A stretch of DNA of 64,000 bases, from assembly GCA_016188115.1 (NCBI GenBank), contig JACPIK010000002.1, positions 398,125 through 462,124 on the forward strand, given 5' to 3'. The notes under the pieces were generated by a model. The model was not told the DNA's origin. It made no database searches and was given only the letters and a program-made list of their open reading frames with translations. Positions 57,258-64,000 of this stretch are shown here, piece by piece. This DNA is from Candidatus Woesearchaeota archaeon (GTDB lineage Archaea > Nanobdellota > Nanobdellia > Woesearchaeales > GW2011-AR9). The position numbers and the translations under genes were made by a program. How positions within the stretch are numbered: position 1 is the first letter of the stretch; each line of letters opens with the position of its first letter.

Positions 57258-57560
57258 ATGACAACCCCAACTGATGGAAAAAGCCAATTAGACAGACTTG
57301 AAATGCTATTTGTAGGAGCAGATCGTGAGCCGCTTCTTATGAATTTTCGACTAGACCTAGTAAGCCCAGGTAATTGGTCTGACATGAAAAGAAGAGAACC
57401 TCGAATAGAGACGGAATTTGGAAACTATCTCAAAACAACAGATCAATTAGCAATGAGAGATGAAATCAATGCCCATTTCGAATACATTGACATAACTGTT
57501 TTCGAGAGATTTCCTGCATACATAGCGCGAGTCGTTGTCTACGAAAAACAAAGAACATAG
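57258..57560 (+). CDS. Hypothetical protein, 100 residues
   Basis: MTTPTDGKSQLDRLEMLFVG is followed by a mixed strand-helix chain (LLMNFRLDLVSPGNWSDMKR, RVVVYEKQR). It has a very strong ribosome site GGAGGAAAG six bases before the ATG and a TATA-like TTATAAACA upstream. It precedes idsA by 41 bases on the same strand and may be co-transcribed. Family unknown. Confidence 0.55.
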   Translation: MTTPTDGKSQLDRLEMLFVGADREPLLMNFRLDLVSPGNWSDMKRREPRIETEFGNYLKTTDQLAMRDEINAHFEYIDITVFERFPAYIARVVVYEKQRT

Positions 57561-57601
57561 ACCGCATACATTTATTAATCCCAAAACCGCTTCTCCAGAC
57601 T

Positions 57602-58633
57602 ATGTTTGACGAATACAGAACATCTCTCAAAAGATTTCTTGAAAGTTATCTTAAAACACAAGCAACACGATACCAGAAAGTCAATAATTGGAGCACCGAT
57701 ACTTCTCAAAAACTAATTCCATTCACCACCAGCGGCAAACTTCTTCGGGGCAGTTTTGTTCTTTTTATCGCACAAGCTTTAGGCAATAAAGAAACCAAAA
57801 AAAATCTCCCTGTTGCCGCAGCAGTAGAACTCATACATTCTTCGTTATTGATCCATGATGATATCATTGACCGAGATGAGCTGCGACGTGGTTCTAAAAC
57901 AATCCATGAACAGTATAAAACAACATCACCCTTACTCCACGACGCCACGCATTATGGCATAGCACAAGCGATCTGCGTAGGAGATTTGGGCTTTGTTTTT
58001 GCAACTGATCTTATTGTAAAATCAACTCAAGCAGCAAAATTGATGACTCTATTCTCACAAGAGATTAGTAATACTATCTTTGCCCAAATGGAGGACGTTC
58101 ACTTCACCCTATCACCAAAATGGCCCACGCCTCTCGCCATTGAGAAGATGTATCTTTACAAGACAGCACGCTACACCTTTTCATTACCATTCAAAGCTGG
58201 TGCGATACTCGCCCAAGCCAATCCTACAACCCAAAAGAGACTAGAAAAATTAGGAGAAACATTAGGCTTGCTCTTCCAACTCAAAGATGATGAACTTGGC
58301 CTTCTGGGTGATGAAAAAAAGACCGGAAAACCCGTTGGTTCGGATATACGAGAAGGAAAGAAAACAATACACATGCATCTGCTCTTAAAAAACACAACAA
58401 AAACAGAAACAAGACAAATCCTCTCAATCATAGGAAATAAACACTGTTCAACTCAAGACATTATCTACATCCAAACTCTCATCAAACAGAAAGGAATAGA
58501 TCAACTTCTGCAAAAAAGAATGCAAACCTTAGCAAAGAATGCTCTTGCGCAAATCAAACAACTCCCTTTCCAGACAAAAGATAAAGAACAACTTATTTCT
58601 CTTACAAACTATCTTCTAATACGGGAATCATAA
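57602..58633 (+). CDS. idsA: Polyprenyl (geranylgeranyl/farnesyl) diphosphate synthase
   Basis: Chain elongation of isoprenoids for archaeal ether lipids. The 343-residue chain has the first aspartate-rich motif HDDIIDRDELRRG (DDxxD) and the second as KDDELGLLGDEKKTGKPVGSD, plus GKLLRGSFVLF near the N-terminus and the FQLKDDE block. A product of C15-C25 is likely. The stop overlaps the next gene (TAATG). The first bases and the leader have a second decayed copy at 56250-56330. Confidence 0.9.
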   Translation: MFDEYRTSLKRFLESYLKTQATRYQKVNNWSTDTSQKLIPFTTSGKLLRGSFVLFIAQALGNKETKKNLPVAAAVELIHSSLLIHDDIIDRDELRRGSKTIHEQYKTTSPLLHDATHYGIAQAICVGDLGFVFATDLIVKSTQAAKLMTLFSQEISNTIFAQMEDVHFTLSPKWPTPLAIEKMYLYKTARYTFSLPFKAGAILAQANPTTQKRLEKLGETLGLLFQLKDDELGLLGDEKKTGKPVGSDIREGKKTIHMHLLLKNTTKTETRQILSIIGNKHCSTQDIIYIQTLIKQKGIDQLLQKRMQTLAKNALAQIKQLPFQTKDKEQLISLTNYLLIRES

Positions 58634-59202
58634 TGAGTCCAGATAAAGCAAAAAAGATTCATGACGAGATAGTACAAGAAGCGCTCCAAGATAAAGAGGA
58701 CAACCCATCTCTCTTCAAACATCCCCTCACCATAACCCTCATAGGTATGTTTCTTCTTGCCATCTTCCTTGGTTCTTATCTTGCCTATTCACCTATTTCC
58801 AAAACCATTGAAAGCTCATTTACTTCCGCATTAATCGAATCGGATATCATACGAATCTATGATCTTGAACTCCACTTTGAAAACAACAGCGCGCAAGACA
58901 TAACCTACCTCTATCTCCAAGAACAAGAAGCGGAATTTAGTCTTTGCCTCTTCGGAGAAAAACAGGAAAATATTTACCGTATCATTTCATTTATTCAACC
59001 CACCCAATACAAAAGAACATTCAATCAAGTTACCTTTCAAGCCTGCCCACCCCAAACCCTCATCTTGTTCCACACCCACCCGTACAAAAGCTGTTTAGCC
59101 TCTACCCAAGACATCATAACCTTGCGTGAATCACAGAAAGAGAATCCAAACATGCTCATGGTAATCATGTGTGAGCCAGCACGATTTGCCGTGTATGAAT
59201 AG
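58633..59202 (+). CDS. Membrane-anchored JAMM (MPN/JAB) metalloprotease-like protein
   Basis: 189 residues. An N-terminal charged tail and one membrane helix (ITLIGMFLLAIFLGSYLAYS, about residues 35-54) precede a JAB-like domain. The metal motif is HTHPYKSCLASTQD, i.e. H-x-H-x7-S-x-x-D, exactly the JAMM consensus; an upstream Glu in QEAEFSLCLFG is in the position of the fourth ligand. JAMM proteins cleave ubiquitin-like or peptide bonds. It overlaps idsA by one base (TAATG), so it is co-translated. A membrane-tethered form is unusual. Confidence 0.65.
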   Translation: MSPDKAKKIHDEIVQEALQDKEDNPSLFKHPLTITLIGMFLLAIFLGSYLAYSPISKTIESSFTSALIESDIIRIYDLELHFENNSAQDITYLYLQEQEAEFSLCLFGEKQENIYRIISFIQPTQYKRTFNQVTFQACPPQTLILFHTHPYKSCLASTQDIITLRESQKENPNMLMVIMCEPARFAVYE

Positions 59203-59282
59203 AAAAGAGAATAATAATTGCCACTAGTTAAGTACAATTTCTCACAAAATTTTATATAAAAACAATCAAAATAGAACATAAC

Positions 59283-59672
59283 ATGAGAGAAAGATTAGAA
59301 CAAGTCTGCCAAGAAGTAATGGCTATTGGGCTTTTTGAAGGTGAATATAGCATAGATGGCAGAACAATTCGCACCAATCCCACACATGATCTTCCTTGGA
59401 ATAACCAATGTCACGCTGCAGTTGCAGTACTAGAACAAAGACTTGTTGGGGTCCCATTTCAGGTAGTTGGATTCCACATTGAAGGCAACGTAAATGGAAA
59501 ACCTACCAATAGCACCCATGTAGTAGGAGTAGTTCCAGATCAAAATGGCGTGTACGTTCTCGACCCAACGCTTGGACAATATGGAGCACGCTTACATCAT
59601 GGAGTGTACACTCTAAACCAATACCCCCTCGTTAAACCATTGCTAGAAAGACTTTCAGAACACCCTATCTAA
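59283..59672 (+). CDS. Small putative Cys-His-Asp (papain/transglutaminase-like) protein
   Basis: 129 residues. The order NNQCHAAVAVLEQRL, NSTHVVGVVPDQNG, YVLDPTLGQYG gives a Cys, His and Asp in the spacing of a transglutaminase or bacterial papain-like fold (C at the helix start, then H, then DPT). There is no signal peptide. The active form or substrate is unknown. It has a TATA-like TTTATATAAAA about 30 bases before the ATG and stands alone. Confidence 0.5.
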   Translation: MRERLEQVCQEVMAIGLFEGEYSIDGRTIRTNPTHDLPWNNQCHAAVAVLEQRLVGVPFQVVGFHIEGNVNGKPTNSTHVVGVVPDQNGVYVLDPTLGQYGARLHHGVYTLNQYPLVKPLLERLSEHPI

Positions 59673-59719
59673 ACTAAGAGCTAACTCAATTTCTACATCC
59701 CAGTTTGTTTCACCATTTC

Positions 59720-60397
59720 TCACGCCGTTTGTCCTAATGTACCCAATGATACTGGATAAGGAGTTGGTCGTCGTCGAACATACATTACAGCATCCCACAA
59801 GACATGAAAATCCTCTGCTGTTAAACCTTCCACTCGTTTCTTTTGGATCAATTCTTCTTCAAGTGGAACAAGGGTGCGAAAATAGGGGCTCTGTTCAGAA
59901 CCAGATAACGCAATACGCGCTGCCAAAAGATCAGCATGATTAATCAAAAGCATTCGTTCATCACCACTCCCATGTACTTCTACTTGTGAACGGGGAATAT
60001 AAAACCGTTTGCGGTGCAAAAGATCAACAAGAACATCAGTTGTTTCTTGTTCACATCCAAATGAATCAACATGAATAACACTGCGAGAGGCATCATGACA
60101 CAACCGTAAAACAATCTGCGCAATCATCCCATACTCTAATTCGCTGCGACGAAACGTAGAAGAAGACATTCCCATCCACGCAAAGTTATGCAACCCTTCC
60201 GTATGCAAATAAGAAAGACTGGGAAGAGGCTGATCTGCATGAAGATATCCTCGTGCTTTAGAAAGCCAATTATGCGGTTTATACTCCGTACATCGTCGTG
60301 CCAGTGACGTCGCACCTACAACTACCAGATTATGTGGACTCTGCGACGTGCCAGAAGCTGCGCACTCATCAATACCAACATACGACCACGTCGGCAT
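59720..60397 (-). CDS. Putative RNase H-fold protein
   Basis: 225 residues. It begins MPTWSYVGIDECAASGTSQS; the GIDE motif at a first beta strand and later RSVIHVDSFG and LLINHADLLAARIALSG are the order of acidic residues seen in RNase HII-like folds (GIDEAGRG, then D, then D). The spacing and the surroundings are not a close match to classical RNase HII, so this may be a divergent nuclease or an inactive relative. It is isolated on the minus strand. Confidence 0.4.
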   Translation of the reverse strand: MPTWSYVGIDECAASGTSQSPHNLVVVGATSLARRCTEYKPHNWLSKARGYLHADQPLPSLSYLHTEGLHNFAWMGMSSSTFRRSELEYGMIAQIVLRLCHDASRSVIHVDSFGCEQETTDVLVDLLHRKRFYIPRSQVEVHGSGDERMLLINHADLLAARIALSGSEQSPYFRTLVPLEEELIQKKRVEGLTAEDFHVLWDAVMYVRRRPTPYPVSLGTLGQTA

Positions 60398-60521
60398 AAT
60401 AACAGAAATGAAAATGAATATTTAAACGTATGTCGTGACCATATAGAGACAAGAAAGTAAAGAGGGAGATAATAACCTAAACCACAAATCTTTAAATAAA
60501 AACATTCACAAACCTCGGATC

Positions 60522-60791
60522 ATGACACAACCACAATTTGAACGACCAACAAGACAAAATGTTGAATTAGGAGATCTCTTGCTTACGGGCGATAACCAAT
60601 TTGTAATACCAGTTCCTATTACCAACATTGATGACACGCACATTTATGCAGATGGAGTTTCTCCCGGTGGCGGATGTATGATTGGTGTATCAAGAGATTA
60701 TGGTGTTGCAATAGTTCTCAAAGTTAATGGCACATATCTTGTTGGAGAACAGGTACCTCAATATTTACCAAGAGAAAAGAACCCAGATTAA
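60522..60791 (+). CDS. Hypothetical protein, 89 residues
   Basis: A small beta-rich protein (LLLTGDNQFVIPVPITNI, GGGCMIGVSRDYGVAIVL, GTYLVGEQVPQYLP). The pattern of Gly-rich turns suggests an SH3-like or double-psi barrel. A TATA-like element TTTAAATAAA lies about 30 bases before the ATG. No family recognised. It is convergent with the large aminopeptidase gene, with stops five bases apart. Confidence 0.5.
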   Translation: MTQPQFERPTRQNVELGDLLLTGDNQFVIPVPITNIDDTHIYADGVSPGGGCMIGVSRDYGVAIVLKVNGTYLVGEQVPQYLPREKNPD

Positions 60792-60796
60792 TTTTC

Positions 60797-63676
60797 CTAC
60801 TTCTCTTTCAATTCTTTAATTTTACCTTTCTCTTTTTCATACGCAGCAACAGCCAAAGGTAACCCTTTCAACAGCCGTTTCGTCGTATTGTGAACACTTG
60901 CTGCTTTCTCAACTGGAACAGCATGAAGTATATCCACCAACATTTGTACAATAGGAACATGATACTTCTCTTCCATTTTATCCACATTGCCAAACACTTG
61001 TAAAAGCCGACCAGTAGTATACTCATTCACAAACGCTAATTTAAGAATCACTCGTTTCAACAAAGCTCGACCTTGAGTAGTTTGTAAGGACATCTTACGA
61101 TTATTTGCAAAAGTTGCATACAACGCACGTTGATCATTGGTTTGCTCGATACGAAAATGAGGACTCTCTTCAGCCCGTTTGATGTAATCAAACACTTCCA
61201 CAGTATCACAACTAGCCAAAGTCAAGAGATACGTTTCCCAGCGCACTAAATTTCCCGCTGCAAGCTTTTCTTCTTCTTTAATAAACACATGACGACGTGG
61301 TGCATTGCTATTAAGCAACAAACGCAACGCGGTTAAACGTGTTGTTGCATTCGTTGATCCAATCTGTTTCTCTAACTCAGAATGCACAGCTTTAGTATCC
61401 AATTGAGCCAGCAAGCCTAAACAAAGTAAGAGATACGATCGTTGTTTAAGTAAGAATGACTGCTGATCAAGATATGTCCCTGTTGGAACTTTTTCTTTTC
61501 CAATTCGATCATACAATGAAATTATTTTATCAGTATAACGATGCGCAATAGCGCTTAAAATCTTCTTCTTCACAGTAAATAACTCTTGATAACGATGTGC
61601 GTATTTCTCATCATCTACTGCTTCAAAGATTGCCAGAAATTGCGCCCCAGCTGACATCATCAAAGAACTATCACAAAGCAATTCTAAATATAAATCTGTA
61701 ATTGACTTATCAACCTCAGCAGAAGGTGCTTTAAGCAAACGCATCTTCTCTTGATCGATTAATTGATACCATGCTAAAAATCGACCAACAATATCTTTTT
61801 CCTTACGTACTTGTAAAAAGAGTTCTTGACGGGTGGTAGCATATTCTACTTTCCCATAAAATGAATATCCCTTATTGCAAGATAAAAATGCGGGTTGACG
61901 ATGAAGTAAAAACGTAACTTCTTTACGAAGAGCATCCATCATAACTGTCGTTTCATACAATACGTTGCCATTCTCATCACATGCAGCAAGTTGAAACGGA
62001 AACGTCCAAAAGTCATTCTCTTTCGCATTAACTTGTGTAAGCGTAACAACAAGACGTTTGTACAAAACATCATAGCGTTTTTCAACTTTAACAATAGGAT
62101 ACCCCGTTTTCTTAAGCCACGTCGTTGCCATTGCTTGTAACGAAACACCCGATACTTCTTCCATACACGCAATCCATTGTTGACGAGTAGCATTACTATG
62201 CTTGTACCTCTGGTAATACAAATTAAGACCTTTATTGAAAACCTCACGACCAAGCATGGTTTCAATCATACGCACAAATTCAGGCGCTTTAACATAGGTA
62301 ATGGAAGTAATAAGTTCATTAGGATCATTAAATCCTTCTGGTTCAATTGGTAATGACGCTGCGCCAACATCCTGTGTTAATGTACCTGCTTCAGGGGAGA
62401 GTAATGTTAACACTCGCTGTAACCGAGAATAATCATTACCGAAATGAAATGTATGATATCCTAGTTCAATAAATACTGTGACGGCTTCATTAAGCCAAAT
62501 TTCAAAAGGACTACGACCCGTTACTTCACTCCCATTAAGATTATGGTAAAACTCATGCACTTTAACTTGCATTAAATATTCAAAACCACGATCCGTCATC
62601 TCTGCAAAAGGAATAATTCTATTCGTAGTAATAGTGGTATTTCCCACATTCTCCATCCCACCAAAATCTGAATTTTGCATACCGATCTCACGATACACTG
62701 TCCCAGTATAGGAATATCCCCAATGATGTCCTTTTGCGAGTTCTTTTATTTTAGTAGCAAGAGCACGAACATCTTTTTTAGCAGCACGCCGTTCTTCACG
62801 TTCTTTAAGAAGAGACCAGAGTTCTTGAGCAACAGGTTCATTTTTATATCTATCAGGACCAGTGAAGAGATGAATCCACAATATGCTATCATGCAAAATT
62901 TCCAGTGCTTTCTGCGCAAGATCAGCTTTTGTCTTTGGTGGAACTAATAATTCTAAAGTAAACGAACGTCCAGAAGGATATTCCAGTATACGTGTAAATG
63001 TTGCATACGTCCCAACACCTAAGAAAAATAAATACGTCGCCATCGGCGTCTTGGTATTCTTATAAATAACTTCAACACGACTGCTCTTATCTTTTTTATC
63101 TTTCTGATATTTCTTATCTTTCTTATTATCTTTCTGATCGATAGATACTTTATCGATAGGTACTGGACCTTTCACTAAATCCCCATTCGTAATCAGATTG
63201 GTATAACGAGAATCTGCGCAAATTGTTGTCGTATATGTACACTTTGCCGTCATATCATCAATACAAGGCACCAAGCGTTGAAATCCCCATTGTTGGCACT
63301 GTGTAATTTGCGTTGGAGGAGCACCAGCAGGAGTTTCATCATAATAAAGTCCTTCCAGCACATTCTTAGAAGGAATAATTGTATGCTTAGAAGTAATCGT
63401 AAATTGAGTTTTAGCTTTAAGTGGTTTTGTAAATGTAACATGTAAGAATGGAGACTTATACTTCCATGTGAGAGGAACTGAGCCTGTGACATCATGAATT
63501 TGCATCTCTTTGGCATTGAGAATTAACTCTTTGATCGGCTTAGCAAGAACATGTGCATGTAAAGTTGAGACCACAGTAGTATGATCATCAAAGATATCGA
63601 AAAACAAATCAAAATGCTCGACTTTAACAGTAAGCTCCCCAAAATCAGTGGGATAATACTTAAACATCCGACTCAT
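60797..63676 (-). CDS. M1-family zinc aminopeptidase (PepN-like)
   Basis: 959 residues, the full four-domain M1 architecture. The exopeptidase signature is FGGMENVGNTT (GGMEN), the zinc site VKVHEFYHNLNG then WLNEAVTVFI (HExxH-x18-E). A Lys-rich insertion of about 20 residues (KDNKKDKKYQKD region) interrupts the N-terminal beta domain, and the C-terminal helical domain from about residue 560 is complete. It removes N-terminal residues from peptides in the cytoplasm. It is the largest protein in the window and probably a single transcription unit. Confidence 0.9.
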   Translation of the reverse strand: MSRMFKYYPTDFGELTVKVEHFDLFFDIFDDHTTVVSTLHAHVLAKPIKELILNAKEMQIHDVTGSVPLTWKYKSPFLHVTFTKPLKAKTQFTITSKHTIIPSKNVLEGLYYDETPAGAPPTQITQCQQWGFQRLVPCIDDMTAKCTYTTTICADSRYTNLITNGDLVKGPVPIDKVSIDQKDNKKDKKYQKDKKDKSSRVEVIYKNTKTPMATYLFFLGVGTYATFTRILEYPSGRSFTLELLVPPKTKADLAQKALEILHDSILWIHLFTGPDRYKNEPVAQELWSLLKEREERRAAKKDVRALATKIKELAKGHHWGYSYTGTVYREIGMQNSDFGGMENVGNTTITTNRIIPFAEMTDRGFEYLMQVKVHEFYHNLNGSEVTGRSPFEIWLNEAVTVFIELGYHTFHFGNDYSRLQRVLTLLSPEAGTLTQDVGAASLPIEPEGFNDPNELITSITYVKAPEFVRMIETMLGREVFNKGLNLYYQRYKHSNATRQQWIACMEEVSGVSLQAMATTWLKKTGYPIVKVEKRYDVLYKRLVVTLTQVNAKENDFWTFPFQLAACDENGNVLYETTVMMDALRKEVTFLLHRQPAFLSCNKGYSFYGKVEYATTRQELFLQVRKEKDIVGRFLAWYQLIDQEKMRLLKAPSAEVDKSITDLYLELLCDSSLMMSAGAQFLAIFEAVDDEKYAHRYQELFTVKKKILSAIAHRYTDKIISLYDRIGKEKVPTGTYLDQQSFLLKQRSYLLLCLGLLAQLDTKAVHSELEKQIGSTNATTRLTALRLLLNSNAPRRHVFIKEEEKLAAGNLVRWETYLLTLASCDTVEVFDYIKRAEESPHFRIEQTNDQRALYATFANNRKMSLQTTQGRALLKRVILKLAFVNEYTTGRLLQVFGNVDKMEEKYHVPIVQMLVDILHAVPVEKAASVHNTTKRLLKGLPLAVAAYEKEKGKIKELKEK

Positions 63677-63766
63677 ATGACAAGGACGGGCAAAAGAGTT
63701 AATAAAGGTTGGGGAGAGACTTAAAAAAAGACAATTATTCCTCCTGATTGAATATTTAAGCCAAAT

Positions 63767-64000
63767 TTATTCTTTTTCGCTAGTTGCAACCGCTTCTCCC
63801 CGCACCTTCTCCCATTCCTGTGTAAACGCTGCTGCAATGGCAGTATCATGTAACACAATCACGTTCTCATCATTATGTTGATCGCCATTCGCCGATGGAT
63901 TAAACGACCCTGTGACAACCGTCTTGCCATCAATGATAAACACTTTATGATGTAAATTATTCTTGTTCCCATCAATCAGAACATCAACCCCATTATTCTC
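63767..64000 (-). CDS. Phospholipase D-like (HKD) protein, C-terminal part, cut by window edge
   Basis: The frame ends in the window at 63767 and enters from the right. The visible 77 codons contain LHHKVFIIDGKTVVTGSFNP followed by SANGDQHNDENVIVLHDT, the second HKD motif (H-x-K-x4-D, then GSFN) of phospholipase D-like hydrolases and nucleases. The stand-alone nuclease, cardiolipin-synthase-like and restriction-type members cannot be separated from this fragment. It is on the same strand as the aminopeptidase. Confidence 0.75.
   Translation of the reverse strand, partial: ENNGVDVLIDGNKNNLHHKVFIIDGKTVVTGSFNPSANGDQHNDENVIVLHDTAIAAAFTQEWEKVRGEAVATSEKE

Noticed and set aside
1-64000. CRISPR array or transposase gene
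   Set aside because: No regularly spaced short repeats and no DDE, HUH or serine/tyrosine recombinase motif were seen in any frame.

Overview
The window looks like chromosome from a small-genome archaeon, most likely of the DPANN group (a Woesearchaeota- or Pacearchaeota-type genome). The archaeal markers are EF-1A, uS10, a Gins51 replication subunit, a short archaeal triosephosphate isomerase, a TrmB regulator, a NurA-like nuclease, a 60-residue histone-fold protein, RtcB, class III (KG|S) pilins with their peptidase, TATA boxes 25-30 bases before many starts, and tRNA introns with bulge-helix-bulge (BHB) sites. Coding is dense and AT-rich. Many genes are short lineage-specific proteins with their own TATA box. 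No CRISPR array, complete transposon or rRNA was seen.

Layout. 1-4.1 kb (minus): a probable S-methylmethionine pair (methionine S-methyltransferase overlapping a homocysteine methyltransferase cut by the window edge), then a zinc-ribbon protein, GNAT, PLP enzyme and unknowns. 4.1-12.3 kb: structured repeat copy 1, transketolase, three lipoproteins (beta-helix, cupredoxin-like, amidohydrolase), D-lactate-dehydrogenase-like enzyme, MFS transporter. 12.4-25.5 kb: a glycosyltransferase-phosphatase fusion, RtcB, a CBS protein with a ribosome-hibernation-like tail, repeat copy 2, a Lys-rich basic protein behind a long structured leader, MnmC-like methyltransferase, Gins51, DUF167, NUDIX, two-domain dCTP deaminase. 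25.6-40.6 kb: hydrolases, YbaK-type deacylase, Cys-tailed FKBP, TPI, pilin locus, drug exporter, coiled-coil proteins, histone, HIT, ATP-grasp, lectin. 40.6-46.4 kb: tRNA-Met, GST, tRNA-Ser, GT4, uS10, LamG surface protein, EF-1A. 46.5-64 kb: DHH phosphoesterase operon, pyrophosphatase, VapBC, PIN, repeat copy 3, PhoU-like, kinase-like protein, tRNA-Leu and tRNA-Thr, NurA, TrmB, prenyl synthase, membrane JAMM protein, M1 aminopeptidase and a PLD-like protein cut by the right edge.

Main discoveries. (1) All four tRNA genes are interrupted and together carry seven introns, four of them at non-canonical sites (20/21, 29/30, 53/54, 59/60). Three of those four are only 18-21 nt long and have near-perfect BHB folds. 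The ligase RtcB that could reseal such exons is in the same window. (2) A two-gene S-methylmethionine cycle, unusual for an archaeon. (3) A dispersed double-hairpin repeat family in three copies, with conserved stem bases and compensatory changes in the variable stems; one copy is expanded with extra arms. (4) Three genes (uS10, DUF167, NurA) are each followed by a decayed second copy of their own 3' end. In the NurA case the tail is fused in frame to a copy of the idsA start, a molecular scar that records tandem duplication and deletion. (5) A GT2-HAD fusion that looks like a one-protein route to a glycosylglycerate solute.

All functional calls come from reading motifs in the translated sequence. 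No database search was run.
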